64,000 nucleotides of DNA, taken from the NCBI RefSeq assembly GCF_905475345.1, contig NC_066606.1, positions 2,573,501-2,637,500 of the forward strand, read 5' to 3'. The notes below the pieces were generated by a model. It did no database searches. It was not told the origin of the DNA and was given only the letters and a program-made list of their open reading frames with translations. The DNA is from Vespula vulgaris. Its lineage: Eukaryota; Arthropoda; Insecta; Hymenoptera; Vespidae. Shown piece after piece: positions 21,388-33,069 of this stretch (its first letter is position 1; the number at the start of each line of letters is the position of its first letter). The position numbers and the translations under genes are program-made.

Positions 21388-21879
21388 TCTTTGTTTTTTT
21401 CATCCTTTTTTTCTTTCTTCATCTATTTTTTTTGGTTCGCTAAATCCTACTTTGTTTCCAACAAAGTATAGGATAACGTGCAAAGTTTAGTTAATCGTTA
21501 ATTTCTTCTTAACGTTGTTAATTTAAATCAATGAATGACATTAAAGAAAGAATAAAAAAAAAGGTGGAGAGATATTCTCGTCCTTGTTTTATTGTTATAA
21601 GTTAACGAAAAAGGAAAAAAGTTTAGAGCGACTTTTAGATGTCATCGATAATTATTAATATAAAATTCAAAACCTTCCTGTTTGTTAATTTTCAAATAAA
21701 TCATATCGATTATCATTCTCGAATTCATTGATTACATAACATAGATAATATACATAATTACCATATAATATAGACAACTTAATATCTTTGTAGTATGATG
21801 TACTCTAATAAAGTAAATAAAAGAAAAAATATAAAAAAAGAAAGAAAGAAAGAAAAATAAAGAAAAAAGAAAGAAAGAA

Positions 21880-21943
21880 AATTTCAAATATTCGACGTCC
21901 GTAATAATAAACGTAACACAAGTTGAGAACCCCTGGTTTAAAG
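21880..21943 (-). mobile_element. Solo hAT-like terminal inverted repeat
   Basis: Read on the minus strand from 21935, the sequence begins CAGGGGTTCTCAACTTGTG. This closely resembles the CAG..GGTTCTCAA ends of hAT-family transposons and their MITEs. The next eight bases, GTTTAAAG at 21936-21943, could be the 8-bp target duplication. I could not find a convincing second end (GTTTAGAG at 21621-21628 differs at one position but has no terminal repeat beside it). Probably one end of an eroded element. Confidence 0.35.
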
Positions 21944-22024
21944 GATAAAAATCAGAGAAGGTAATTGAAACATCTTTTAACGTCCATCGTTAGTAATTAG
22001 TAATTAATTTAACACATTTAACAC

Positions 22025-22050
22025 TCATCATCATCATCATCATCATCATC
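22025..22050. repeat. (ATC)n trinucleotide microsatellite
   Basis: About nine ATC triplets. Confidence 0.96.
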
Positions 22051-22199
22051 AATAACAATGGATGTCAGTCAGCATTCTTTTAATAATTTATTTAAAAATT
22101 GTCAAAGTTCTCATCTCTCAATAGACAAACGTTTCTATAAAACCGAAGAGTACCGTCTTCTCTTTCTTTCCTTCCTTCTCCGTTTGAAAAACGTTTTGA

Positions 22200-22247
22200 T
22201 TTCTGCCTAATTAGGGCTTAACTAGGAATAATGAGCGCTCGTGGTTA
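22200..22247. other. Unique flank with homeodomain-like cores
   Basis: CTAATTAG and GGCTTAACTAGGAATAATG motifs precede the TTCG array. Together with 22297-22425 it forms a mostly unique block that could be conserved non-coding DNA. Confidence 0.2.
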
Positions 22248-22296
22248 CGTTCGTACGTTCGTTCATTCGTTCGTTCGTTCGTTCGTTCGTTCGTTC
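22248..22296. repeat. (TTCG)n tetranucleotide array
   Basis: About eleven TTCG/TTCA tetramers, the same family as 12931-13026. Confidence 0.97.
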
Positions 22297-22433
22297 AAGC
22301 TCCCTTAATTGCCGTTATAATTAATTGGTAGCTGTGAATAGGCGTCATGTGCTGTCGGCGTATAGCAAAACTGAAAGAAAATCCTTATGCACGTTCCTCG
22401 TTAAACTACTGGTGTCTAGTTCAGCAAAGAGAG

Positions 22434-22450
22434 AGATAGATAGATAGATG

Positions 22451-22494
<44 letters not shown>

Positions 22495-22500
22495 GATAGA
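22434..22500. repeat. (GATA)n microsatellite
   Basis: About 16 GATA tetramers with GATG and AATA variants. Confidence 0.98.
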
Positions 22501-22768
22501 AAGAGAGTCATTCAACTAACTAATTTACTTTCTTATCTATAATTAAATATCAATCTAATGGATACAAGACAGCATTTATAATACATTTTTAGAGACACCC
22601 CATAGAACGAAGCAATGAAATGTCGTCATTGTGAAATCCCATAATCATTGGAATTCATATCTTTTTCTTCTTTTTTTTGTTTTTGTTTTTTTTTTATATG
22701 TATATATCAGTAAAGGTTTCGATTCTTTTCCTTTCTAATAATTTTTTCCTCCTTCATTATCACTTTTC

Positions 22769-22770
22769 GT

Positions 22771-22805
<35 letters not shown>

Positions 22806-22806
22806 T
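22769..22806. repeat. (TTTA)n microsatellite
   Basis: Nine TTTA tetramers. Confidence 0.97.
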
Positions 22807-22926
22807 TCAATTATTCTGTTTTTGATAGCGAATATTCTTTTATATTCTTTTAAGTCCTTTCTGTCAAAAAGGAAATTTTTTTCTTTCTACTTTTTATTCC
22901 TTTCTCTCTTCTTTTTTTTAACTTAT

Positions 22927-22960
22927 TTAATTAATTAATTAACTAATTAATTAATTATTT
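22927..22960. repeat. (TTAA) palindromic tetramer run
   Basis: TTAATTAA-type units are self-complementary throughout. Confidence 0.9.
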
Positions 22961-23099
22961 AATGTATTTATTTATCTATCTATCTTTTTGTTTTTATAGA
23001 AAATATATTACCTCGTAGAATATATACACACGCCGTTTTCATTTTGTATCATTGTTGGTGTTCGAAAGGAAAGTTTTAAAATTTTAATATGCGATCCCA

Positions 23100-23531
23100 T
23101 ACAGCAAACAAACCAAAAAAAAGAAAAAGAGAAAGAGAAAGAGAAAGAAGAAAAAAAAAGAGAAAGACAGAGAGAAAGAGAGACCCTAGGTTGCGTTTAA
23201 TGCGCCTTATGTTGAATGCGAACCTGAATGCACGTTCTTCTTTTCCTCTCTCTCTCTCTCTCTCTCTTTCTCTCTTTCTCTCCTTTTTTCTCTCTTTCTC
23301 GATTATACTTTTGAGGTTGGCTAGAAAATGGAGTTCCCTTTTTGTTCCCTGGCACTTTTCTTTCTACTTGGACGTCTTTTTCCATATATCGATTGACTCC
23401 AGGACTTGCGGCGATCTTTTTCACGTCGATTTGATTGATCGCATCGATCACGCTTTTTTAACGTCTGTTCCCTTATCCCTCCAACCCTTCTGATTCCTTC
23501 CAACCCCTAAAGCTAAAGGAACCAACGAGCT

Positions 23532-23568
<37 letters not shown>

Positions 23569-23580
23569 TTCCTTATTCCG
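23100..23580. other. Purine tract then pyrimidine tracts, partly unique
   Basis: GA-rich (23112-23180) and (TC)n tracts (23246-23268, 23533-23555) could base-pair with each other. The unique part (23310-23475) is open in one plus frame but resembles no known protein. Confidence 0.55.
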
Positions 23581-23599
23581 CTGTAATTCTGATGTACTC

Positions 23600-24240
23600 C
23601 ATTCCCTCATCCCTTCATCCCTTCTCGTCTCCACCCACTTCTCACCCTCCACCCCTCCACCCAACTCCCGATACCCCCCCGGATAACATCGCTTTTCGAT
23701 TTAAACTCCGCGTTAAACCCCTTTGCATGGTTCCGAACCTACAAGCTCTAAGAGAATCGAAAGATTTATTTCGTCGATCGTACCAAAAGCCATTCGTTTA
23801 AATCACCTTGGATTTTTATCCTCGAGAACGTTAGGTGATATCCCGATTATTTGTGCGCATTTAAAGCTTCTTTTAATCACGAGAATTTTTCTCTTTTTCT
23901 TTTTTCTTTTTTTTTTTTTTTTTTTTTTTTAAATCATTCCTCTTTAATCCTTCGTAATTATTTTCTTTGTACGATCTACGCGAAACGACACACTCGGATA
24001 TATCATATCTATATTTGTATTTCTGCTTTTTCTTTCTCTTCTTTATTTCTTTTTTATTTTTTTTTTTTTGATTTTTCTCTTTGGAGTACGCTTCATTGCG
24101 TTTCTATAACATCAGATTAATTCATTGTTATTTTAATTAGATGGAATAATTCATTTTTATGGAATATTAATAAGTTTTTACGAAATATAAATGATGTGAT
24201 ATGGTTTAGTTATATTGGTATATATGTTATACCATAAGTT
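23600..24240. other. Non-coding DNA with T24 run
   Basis: C-rich CACCC-type sequence (23625-23680), a 24-base T run (23907-23930) and AT-rich DNA. No gene is seen. Confidence 0.6.
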
Positions 24241-24243
24241 TCG

Positions 24244-24245
<2 letters not shown>

Positions 24246-24279
<34 letters not shown>

Positions 24280-24313
24280 TATTATTATTATTGTTATTGT
24301 TATTATTATTATT
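24246..24313. repeat. (AAT)n(ATT)n palindromic trinucleotide repeat
   Basis: About eleven AAT triplets switch directly to ATT triplets (with a few TTG variants). The junction is a perfect inverted repeat able to fold into a long AT-only hairpin or cruciform. Confidence 0.95.
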
Positions 24314-24319
24314 TTTTGT

Positions 24320-24800
24320 TTTATAAAAAACTTTGTTTATAACGTTTCGATTGTATCGTTTATAACAGAATCTATTTTAACGAAATAAATATATTAAAAA
24401 TAAAAAAGATCGATTTAACATCGAAATTACGATATTTCTACCGATCAAGAAAAAATCAAAGAAAAAAAGAAAGAAAGGAAAGAATCATAAAAACCAAAAA
24501 AAAATTGCTCGATACTAAAAACAAAAATTTCAATAAAAGATTCTCATTCCAACTTCTCTTTCTTTTCAAAAAAACTATGTTCGAAACAAATACGAAAAAT
24601 CCATTGATAATCATAGAGAATATTCATAGTTTCCATAAAAACGAATATAAAATCTTCGATACGTAGTTTACTTCATGGGAGATGAAAAAGAAAAGTACGA
24701 CGAAAAGTATGAAGAAAAAAGAAATGAAAAGAAAAAGAAAATAATTAAAGTATAAGTTCCAAGGGATTTCAACGATATATTATATAATAAATATGTTTGT
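24320..24800. other. A-rich non-coding DNA
   Basis: Nothing gene-like is seen. Several A-rich and GAAA-rich segments are present. Confidence 0.6.
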
Positions 24801-24803
24801 ATC

Positions 24804-24827
24804 CACACACACACACACAGACACACA
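24804..24827. repeat. (CA)n microsatellite
   Basis: About eleven CA copies with one GACA interruption. Confidence 0.95.
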
Positions 24828-25174
24828 TGTATGTGTATGTTTGTACGAGTATACGTGTTTGTGTGAAAAGTGGAGCATAGAAAAGTACGATACGCCGAAA
24901 GGCAATTCCGACGTTTGCTATCAGAGAGAAGATGTTCGTCTCAAATAAGAACTCTTGGCCTCGTTGTAATTCCAACCGAGTAATTCGAGATAACGGTGAG
25001 TTGCCGTGTACGTTGCGATTCTATCCGATAGCATGTGGTAGAACAATAATGCCAGTGATGATGGTATAGTTGTATAGTTGTCTAGTAGGATATAAGGGAA
25101 AGATTCCTACTTGACCATTCGTCCTTCGTCCTTACTTCCCTTTTTACCTTCTTGCGTTTGCTAAGAAAAATCAA

Positions 25175-25200
25175 AAGAGAGAGAGAGAGAGAGAGAGAGA
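25175..25200. repeat. (GA)n microsatellite
   Basis: Thirteen GA copies. Confidence 0.96.
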
Positions 25201-25204
25201 CTAC

Positions 25205-26205
25205 TTTGAGAGAAGGATCACGATGAAATTTCAAACCACGATAGTGCAATTGCAACTCACTCGATGATAACGCTCGCTTATTCCTTTTATTCTTGTCCTT
25301 CTTTCAACATAGCTTCCATTTTCACGGATAGTATCATAGTAAAGGGTCGTTCACAATATTCTAAGAAATGAAATTATCGGACTCGTCCAAGAGACTTTCT
25401 TTTTCTCTCTCTCTCTCTCTTTTTTTTTCTTTTCTTTTCTTTTCTTTTTTAAATTGTAATAGACACGTTTGCAACGTTTGTATTGTTTTATTATCAGCAT
25501 TATCACTACCAAAGAGCTTTTATTTTTATTTTCATTTTCATTTTTATCTCCTCTTCGCGTATAAAAAAATAATGAAGTAAAAAAATACTCGTACAAATGT
25601 AAACATGAATATCAAAGAGATCGAATTAAATTTTTTCTAAAATTGCGTTCGATAATAACTATTTCGATTCATATATTTCATTCGTAGAAATAATGCAATC
25701 ATAATTATCGTCGTGAGAGTATTACAAAGGAATGGATAAATAAATTAAAAAAAACATTCGATCGAATTCATTATAAAAACCAGATCACTCCCCTGATAAA
25801 TAATCCTTGTGATCGTTGCAAGAAACGAATAGGAAATAAAGAAATGAAAAAGAAGAAGTAGAAAAAAAAACCTTTGTTGAAATTTTCGTTGTGAGAGTAA
25901 CTTAAAGATACAAGATGGGGGGAAAAATAGCTTTAAAGAGATCCATACTTATCGGTCACTTTATACACACTATGGTATCGTTTATGGCAATCGATCGCGT
26001 ATCGGTCGCATTTCCACCCCCTTCCTTCCATTCCCCACCCCTTTCCACTTGTTTCGAATAGGTAATGTTATCGTTCAAGAGATTTCCTCTTTTCTGTACC
26101 CCCTTGACTCTTCTCATCCCAGTGGAAAACAAAGTTTGCGTTAGAGCAAAAGGTTGCTCTGTGGGTGGTTAGAGGGTTGAGGATAAGGGGATGATGTTAT
26201 GGACT
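25205..26205. other. Mostly unique non-coding DNA
   Basis: A CT/TTTTC pyrimidine run lies at 25397-25450, AT-rich DNA at 25560-25760 and C-rich CACCCC sequence at 26010-26050. No convincing open frame. Confidence 0.55.
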
Positions 26206-26212
26206 GAGTTGA

Positions 26213-26243
26213 AGATGATGGTGATGGTGATGGTGATGATGGT
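26213..26243. repeat. (GATGGT)n hexamer repeat
   Basis: About five copies of GATGGT with a GAT extension. Confidence 0.94.
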
Positions 26244-26498
26244 TCGAGAAATATGTAGGCGTTTGCTATGAATGTGCATGCACCCTCGTAGACTCAACGT
26301 TTCTCATTCCTCCTTGTTTTTTACTTCTTCAGTTGCTTCTCTATTCACCCTGTTTCATATTGAATTTATACATAGGAGTAAGTATATATTAGCCTAAGTG
26401 GCTCGATTAATTAAAGAAAGTTATCTCGCGATAATGATTTTTCTAAGCGTCGAAGCGGTAACTAATCTTCTTGCTTTTACTCTTGTTCTATCTCTATG

Positions 26499-26534
<36 letters not shown>
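26499..26534. repeat. (TATC)n microsatellite
   Basis: Nine TATC tetramers, the reverse-strand form of GATA. Confidence 0.97.
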
Positions 26535-26539
<5 letters not shown>

Positions 26540-26667
26540 CTGTCTTCTTGTATTAGTTCGGTTTATTGGCTTCTCGAAAAGCAACCAAGTAAACGCCTTC
26601 TCTCAACGATTAACTTCGTACTAATTTTCGGAGTTACGTGAGTTTAATTCGAGAATGCTTTGAAGGA

Positions 26668-26670
<3 letters not shown>

Positions 26671-26711
<41 letters not shown>
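26671..26711. repeat. (GT)n microsatellite
   Basis: Twenty uninterrupted GT copies, the longest GT tract in the window; prone to Z-DNA. Confidence 0.98.
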
Positions 26712-26715
<4 letters not shown>

Positions 26716-27042
26716 GTGTGTGTTTGTATGCACGAGATGTAAGATTATATTATATTATGTAGATATCAAACAAGTTTTGATAAAATGCGGTATTAAGACA
26801 GAATTTATACAAAATATATACACGCACGTACACACATATAAACACGTATAAATACCATTATATATTATACACGTATTATACATCTGACCCTTCGAATTGG
26901 TCGACCCCAAATTCTATTAAAAGATAAACATTTTCGTACAATTAATTTTGAATCGATCACTTTGCGATGGTTCAGTTTGGATTTTCTGTTAAATCGTGAA
27001 AATTATTAAGGGAGAAACACCATCGACCGCATCACTACATCT

Positions 27043-27068
27043 GTCTCTCTCTCTCTCTCTCTCTCTCT
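27043..27068. repeat. (CT)n microsatellite
   Basis: Thirteen CT copies. Confidence 0.96.
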
Positions 27069-27069
27069 A

Positions 27070-27955
27070 CCGTGTATTTTCACGTAGTATGGAAACTATA
27101 CATGTAAATGTTACATAAACATTATCACGTAACATGTTCACAGGCTTCGTGGAAGATTAACAAATATTAAAGAGCCCGCTGGGATCAGGGAAGGTTTTTG
27201 ACTAAATGAGTTAACGGTCTATGCAGAGGGAATAAAGTCATTAATCGATAAAATTCATTTATAGTACATACGTTTATGTGAATTTAAACATATATCGAAG
27301 TAGTCAGATTTATCATCATTTATAAACAAATATGTACAATAAGCATGCACATAAAAACATACATATATTTATATATATATAAAGCGAAGTTTATAACGTT
27401 TATATTTTAAATCACTTAATATAATATTATAGTAATATAAATATTAAGTTTTATTAATATATAGTAATATTAATTATAGTATATAATTAATCTACAATAT
27501 CAATAATGATATCATATATATATATATATAGTAACAATATACTGTAATATATAATTAATATTAATATCATATATATACCAACAATATATTATATCAAATA
27601 TACCGAGTGTTGGAAAATTTTCTTTTTTATCGATTATCGTCTATGTTTATCAGATATATTCCTATATCCTTCGGTGCATCATCGATTCTCCTCTCCTCTT
27701 TCGAATAGAAAGTTAGTAGTATAGAAGAGAGTGAAGAGGGTCGGGGTTTCTACATTCGGGGAAAGAGGGAAAATCGGAAGGGGGTAGTCGGCCACCTGTG
27801 GAGTTGGTTTTGTTAGAAAGTTACTTACTTCTTAAGGCTCATTGCAGCAAGTAAGTACTTACAAGGGTTGCGAGGCAGAAACGTGGAGGATGATGTGTAT
27901 TCGTGAAATGGTTTTTCGTTTAGTGCGATATACGTTTCTAAAGCGATTACATTCA
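27070..27955. other. Unique block followed by AT-rich DNA
   Basis: 27070-27300 is repeat-free and CpG-containing, with forkhead-like (ATAAACA) and ATCGAT motifs. 27360-27600 is very AT-rich with internally similar TAATATA segments. A 12-bp palindrome GTAAGTACTTAC lies at 27851-27862. No gene is recognised. Confidence 0.5.
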
Positions 27956-27956
27956 C

Positions 27957-27958
<2 letters not shown>

Positions 27959-28006
<48 letters not shown>
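27959..28006. repeat. (AT)n microsatellite
   Basis: About 24 AT copies. Confidence 0.98.
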
Positions 28007-28009
<3 letters not shown>

Positions 28010-28054
28010 GCATACATGAGAGAATGAAAGAAAGAAAAAGATAGAAAAACAGCA

Positions 28055-29505
28055 AGAGAGAGAGAGAGAGAAAATTAGCATATACATATCGTTACTACGT
28101 TGCATAAAAATACATATCGTATATATAAATATATATTTTTCTAAGTACTTATATGTCTCTGTGATAATTTTCTCTTACAATTATATATGCATATGTATAT
28201 ATGTATATACTGTTTTTACCCATAATTGGATAAAGAATGTTAAACGAACGAGTAGTCGTATGTAGCAACGAACGAACGCATAATTTTACTAAAATCGTCT
28301 TGAGTGACAGTCGACTTTTAATAAAAAAAAAATAAAAAAAAAGAAAAAGAATATACACGAATACTGAAAAATATATCTTTTTGGATAAATCGGATATTGT
28401 CCGAGTTTTTTAATACAAATACGTTTGCGTCGAGTTTCTCATTATTTATGTGCATACATATATGTTTTCTTAATTTTTGTTAATTAAAAAGAAAAAAGAA
28501 AAGAAAAGAGAAAAATGATTAGTTCGAAAATTTTTCGATGACGATGACCAATAATTGTTGGATAACGTAAAAAAAAAAATAAATAAATAAATTTGCCTAA
28601 ATCATCTATCATTCGTTTTGAGATATTTTGAAGTTAAATGTTTCTTTGATAACCAAATAAATGTAATAATAATTATTCCATGAATAATCATTGTAATATA
28701 TAATGAGAATACATTATAATGTAAAAACATTCAAACAAAATAGTCGGAAATGGAATCGTTGATTTGAATTTGTAATTGTCGGAGTTGAATTTGTAAAATC
28801 GGAGTTAAATAAGATTCGATTGACGTATATTATGACCGTGATTTAAGTTATTTAAATATTTGGTAAGTTTCTGATTTGTCGAAAGAGATGGTAATAATAA
28901 TAATTATTATTTTAGTTTATTTTTGTTACCATTACATCATTCCAGATTATGACATCATTCAGATATATAAATTTTATTTGATAATAATATTAAATTATTA
29001 TTTCTTTTCCTTTTTTTTTCTGACAGATTCGAACAGACTTTTATTCTTCATACAATTTTTTTCTTCCCTTTTCAATCTCGTTTTTTTTTTTCTTTTTATT
29101 TAGTAATTATCAACCGACATATTTCACAGATATATTATCGCGAGTTTAATTCCAAGTGTTATTTCTAAAAGAGAAAAAAAAATGGATACTAATAAAAAAA
29201 ATTAACATTGCCAATTCAATCAGTAAGAATATGAAAAAGATGCATTTAATTATATGGAGGAAAATATTTAATAAATTAAAGGAAACTATAGCTAAGAATA
29301 AACACTACAAGACAAAGTTTTTAAAACTCAGTATTTTCCTTTTCTTTCCTCTTCAAAAATGTATTTAAATCTATTAAGTTATGAAGAGTGGAAAAAGCAT
29401 ATTTTTTTAAACTTTTAAAAACTGGGTGACTTTAAAATGTAAAATTTATTTCTATGTGAAGAGATTCATAAACAGATGATAAAATAAAGAAGATCAAGAA
29501 ACTTT
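28055..29505. other. AT-rich non-coding DNA
   Basis: A short GA tract (28055-28071) and long AT-rich, low-complexity sequence. Open frames are short and biased (Ile/Lys/Phe). Confidence 0.6.
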
Positions 29506-29506
29506 T

Positions 29507-29509
<3 letters not shown>

Positions 29510-29542
<33 letters not shown>
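29510..29542. repeat. (GA)n microsatellite
   Basis: Sixteen GA copies. Confidence 0.97.
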
Positions 29543-29546
<4 letters not shown>

Positions 29547-29549
29547 AAT

Positions 29550-30180
29550 GAAAAAAAAAATAATTATAAATATTATTTATTTATTTTTAATTCAAATAAA
29601 GTGCCTACGTGTAATTCGTCAGAGAAATATTTTCAGATAAATATTGTCAGAAAAAAAGAAAGAATAAAAAGAAAAGAAAAAAGAAAACAAAAATCATAAA
29701 TTACAAAAATGAATTAATCACAATTACGATTATAAAAATATAAACATAAATACATTTCTATTTGAAACTATCCTATCGAAATAAAATTCCTTACATATCA
29801 TTTCTATAAATCATTCTTAAAGATATAAAATTAAATGACGATAAATTGATTACGATATTTCTTTACATAATAAAGAATATACACATGTATCCTTTTTTTT
29901 AACAGATCTAAACGCAAATTTCAAAATTTCTCGAAGGTCAAAATATAGTATATATGACATAATAACGCATAAGTTATTTTCATAATCACTGACAGTTACA
30001 CATGCATGCATACATACATACACAAACACATACATATACATATATATATATATATACATATGCATGTTAATTTTGTCATGAATTGTTCAATAAACATTAT
30101 AGCTGATTAGTTTGATCCTCTCGTCGAGGATATACATATATATTTGTACAAACGCAAACATATACATATATATAGAGAGT
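29550..30180. other. AT-rich non-coding DNA with CATA/TA tracts
   Basis: Irregular CATA, CACA and TA repeats lie at 30000-30065 and 30128-30175. No gene is recognised. Confidence 0.6.
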
Positions 30181-30199
30181 GAGAGAGAAAGAGAGTGTG

Positions 30200-30455
30200 T
30201 ATCTTCGAAGAGCACCCCTAACAGTGGGGTCTAAGCTCCTTACAGGACACGATAGTTCGTAGAAAGAACAACTTTTCGTAAATTTGTCTGGCACGTAATC
30301 CAACCGCAGCGCGTAAACCGCATCGTGAAGGTTTATCACACCGAAGTGGGATTTTCGTGAGGATTAATACGATTTCGCGGTAATTGGAAGCACGAGCGGC
30401 GCACCGATGGTGGCGGATCGTCGAAATTACGCTCTGTGACTGTGCCCAGAGTTTC
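30200..30455. other. Unique GC-richer block
   Basis: About 250 bp of non-repetitive, CpG-rich DNA. The minus strand (30215-30339) is open and reads a mixed-composition peptide with two Cys (part: KSCSFYELSCPVRSLDP). It opens from an alternative start, not a supported ATG context, and matches no family I know. It could be conserved non-coding DNA or an exon. Confidence 0.2.
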
Positions 30456-30456
30456 T

Positions 30457-30459
<3 letters not shown>

Positions 30460-30509
<50 letters not shown>
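30460..30509. repeat. (AG)n microsatellite
   Basis: Twenty-five AG copies, first of a close pair. Confidence 0.98.
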
Positions 30510-30512
<3 letters not shown>

Positions 30513-30547
30513 TACTAGTCTAGCCTATCTCTGTATATCTGTGTGAA

Positions 30548-30556
<9 letters not shown>

Positions 30557-30613
<57 letters not shown>
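30557..30613. repeat. (GA)n microsatellite
   Basis: Twenty-eight GA copies, the second of the pair. Only 47 bp of unique sequence lies between the two. Confidence 0.98.
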
Positions 30614-30618
<5 letters not shown>

Positions 30619-30993
30619 TAGGGGTGGTAGAAAGGGTGAAAACATTGAACCAAAGGTGGTCCCACCAGCTTTCGACGTATTACAGATAAATAGTATCGCA
30701 GTTCGCTCGCGTTAATTATCAGACAGGATAAATTATTCTAGAGAATAGAGTTTGTGTTCAACGGTAGCTTTCGATGTTGTCGCGTTTTCTCCGTGAATTA
30801 AGAACAATGGACGATGGTATTATTCCGAGAGAAAGAAAGATAGGATATAGTTAGAGGGTAGAGAGCATTGTTTTACTAAACAATCCGTTTCGATTAACGC
30901 TTCTATAGAATATATTATATATTTATCATATATATCGATGGAATCTTCTATGTTTAGTATCGCAAATCCATTATTTTATTTTTTTAACGAATT

Positions 30994-30999
30994 AATATA

Positions 31000-31034
<35 letters not shown>

Positions 31035-31060
31035 GTGTATGTATGTATGTATGTATGTGT
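30994..31060. repeat. (AT)n then (ATGT)n microsatellite
   Basis: A short AT tract grades into about 13 ATGT tetramers with GTGT variants. Confidence 0.97.
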
Positions 31061-31064
31061 GGAT

Positions 31065-32630
31065 AAATGGATGTTCAAAAAATGAAAAATCTTAGTATCG
31101 AAGAAGAATAAAAAATGTAGAAGACAAAAATTAATTATTTACAATAAGAAATATTTATATTTTTTTTTAATAAAAAGATTGAGAAATAATAATGAACTAA
31201 TATTGAAATACATAAAAGTATCTGTATTCTTTTTCTTCGATTCTTACTGGTTAAATACTTGAATATATTGTATCTAAATATTCCCATATTGACTTGACTT
31301 ATAGTCTTAAAGAAAACGAATTAAAATTCCTTTCACGAATGCCATAGGAAAAGAAATTCATTTTACAAAGTGTAGTCTTCTAACGCTTCAACGCGAATTT
31401 AACGGATAGAAACTTAGCTTCTTCTTTTAACGTTTTACGTAGCGACAGGTAATTTGCGAAAGAAATTTGAGATTTAAAGAGGTTAGGAGAAAAGGGGTGG
31501 GGATGGAAAAGGGGGTGAATAGGGGATTGCGTGAAGTGAAGAGAAAAGAGAGAGAGAGAGAGAGAGTTAAACTCTACCCTGATATCATTTCCAACTCCTC
31601 CCATCCACCCACTCACCCCTCCCTCACCCCCAACCCTCTCTCTACAACCCGTCAAAGTTTCTTTTGTGTCGTTCATTATCTTTCCTATTTACACCCCGTA
31701 AACTCTTTATCTCTCGTTCTTCGTCGAGAGTATATTTTTTTGCTTCGTTTAATTTTTCTTTGTTTGTCCGTTTGTTTCTTTTCTTCCTTTGTTTCTTCTT
31801 TTTCTGTCTTACTTTTTTCCTTCTTTTTCTTTTTTGTGTTTGCTTTTTCTTACTTCTTTCAAGGTTAATAATAATTCTATATTATTCTATAATAAGATGT
31901 CGGAAATTACGAGACCGTTTGATTTAGAAAAAAAAAATAAATAAATAAAAATAAAAAAGAAAGAACAGAAAAGAAAAGAAAAAAGATCTCGCGAAACTTC
32001 AGAAAGATTTTCAGAGGAGATCAAGCGAGTGAAAACTTTCGTGTGTCCGTGTTTATGAATGAATGAAATGCAAAAGAAAAAGAAAAAGAATAGAAGAAAT
32101 AAAAAAAGAAGAGAGAGAGAGAGAGAAAATAAAGAAAAGTGAAGGAATGAACTAAGTGAAGGAAAAAGAAGAAAAAGGAAACATTATTTATCATTAACGA
32201 AAATAAAAGAAAAAATATTCGAGAAGAAAAAATGTTGGCGTGTGTGCTTTCGTGTATGTGTGTATTTCTATATAAAAAAGAGAGAGAGAGAGAGATAGAG
32301 TGCAACTAGTCTTCAAAAGTTGATTCGATTTAACGCACGAATAACATCATAAAGCGAAAATAATTTCAGAACCGTGTTACTTTATCTAGCTCATCATCGA
32401 AGATCGTTCGTTCCATTAGCCGTGGATTTGCGCGCGTACGCTTTAGGTAAATTAAATTATCTTAGAGATATTTAACGATCTAGTGAAAGATTTATATAAG
32501 CAGGGACAAGCAGGGACAACCGGGAAATTATCTTCGAGCTTGAAATCATACGAATCGACGATCGTACTATCAAACTTCAACGAGAAGGTGATTTCGATTT
32601 ATTCCGCTCGATGAATTTTACGCTCGTTAG
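31065..32630. other. Non-coding DNA
   Basis: Contains a GA tract (31546-31566), C-rich CACCC sequence (31590-31650), a T/C-rich zone (31750-31860), an A-rich zone (31925-31985) and further GA tracts (32112-32127, 32280-32297). 32310-32630 is unique and CpG-rich, with a 10-bp AAGCAGGGAC unit repeated twice in tandem at 32498-32517. No gene is recognised. Confidence 0.55.
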
Positions 32631-32634
32631 ACAG

Positions 32635-32636
32635 AC

Positions 32637-32675
<39 letters not shown>

Positions 32676-32709
32676 GAATAAGAGAGGGAGAGAGAGAGAG
32701 AGAGAGAGA
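32635..32709. repeat. Paired (GA)n microsatellites
   Basis: Two GA tracts (about 32645-32672 and 32685-32709) are separated by GGTGAATAAG-like sequence. Confidence 0.96.
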
Positions 32710-32902
32710 CAGAGAAAGCTTTTAACTTAGCGACTAAACGATTATTTCTCTCTATCTCTCTTTATCTTTATCGTTTTTATACGTACATCGGAGAATATTA
32801 AAACTTATTGAGGGATGTATTTTACGAAAAATAATACAATATTTAATAGCTCATCGTATTTGTATACAGAGTTATATTTATTTAAACTTGTTTTTATTCT
32901 GA

Positions 32903-33058
32903 ATATCTATATATATATATATATATTTATTTATTTATTTCTTTACTTATTTATTTATTTTAGATATTTATTGTTATTTATATTTATGTATTCATTTATT
33001 ATTAATTTTATTTATTTATTTATATCTATTTATTTATATCTATATATATATATATATA
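32903..33058. repeat. (AT)n/(TTTA)n low-complexity zone
   Basis: AT tracts at each end enclose irregular TTTA tetramers. Confidence 0.94.
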
Positions 33059-33069
33059 ACTTTTATGTT

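Noticed and set aside
20842..21471. Plus frame of 209 codons, Ser/Leu/Phe-rich
   Set aside because: Dominated by CT and TTTC arrays; resembles other pyrimidine-tract artefacts.
21621..21628. GTTTAGAG as the second target duplication of the hAT-like element at 21.9 kb
   Set aside because: It differs at one base from GTTTAAAG and the adjacent sequence does not resemble the terminal repeat.
22024..22500. CRISPR-like regular spacing of short repeats
   Set aside because: These are ordinary trinucleotide and tetranucleotide microsatellites without spacers. The DNA is eukaryotic in character.
22715..22735. TTTCGATTC resembling a tRNA T-arm
   Set aside because: No acceptor-stem pairing, A-box or anticodon arm at the proper distances. 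No tRNA was found anywhere in the window.
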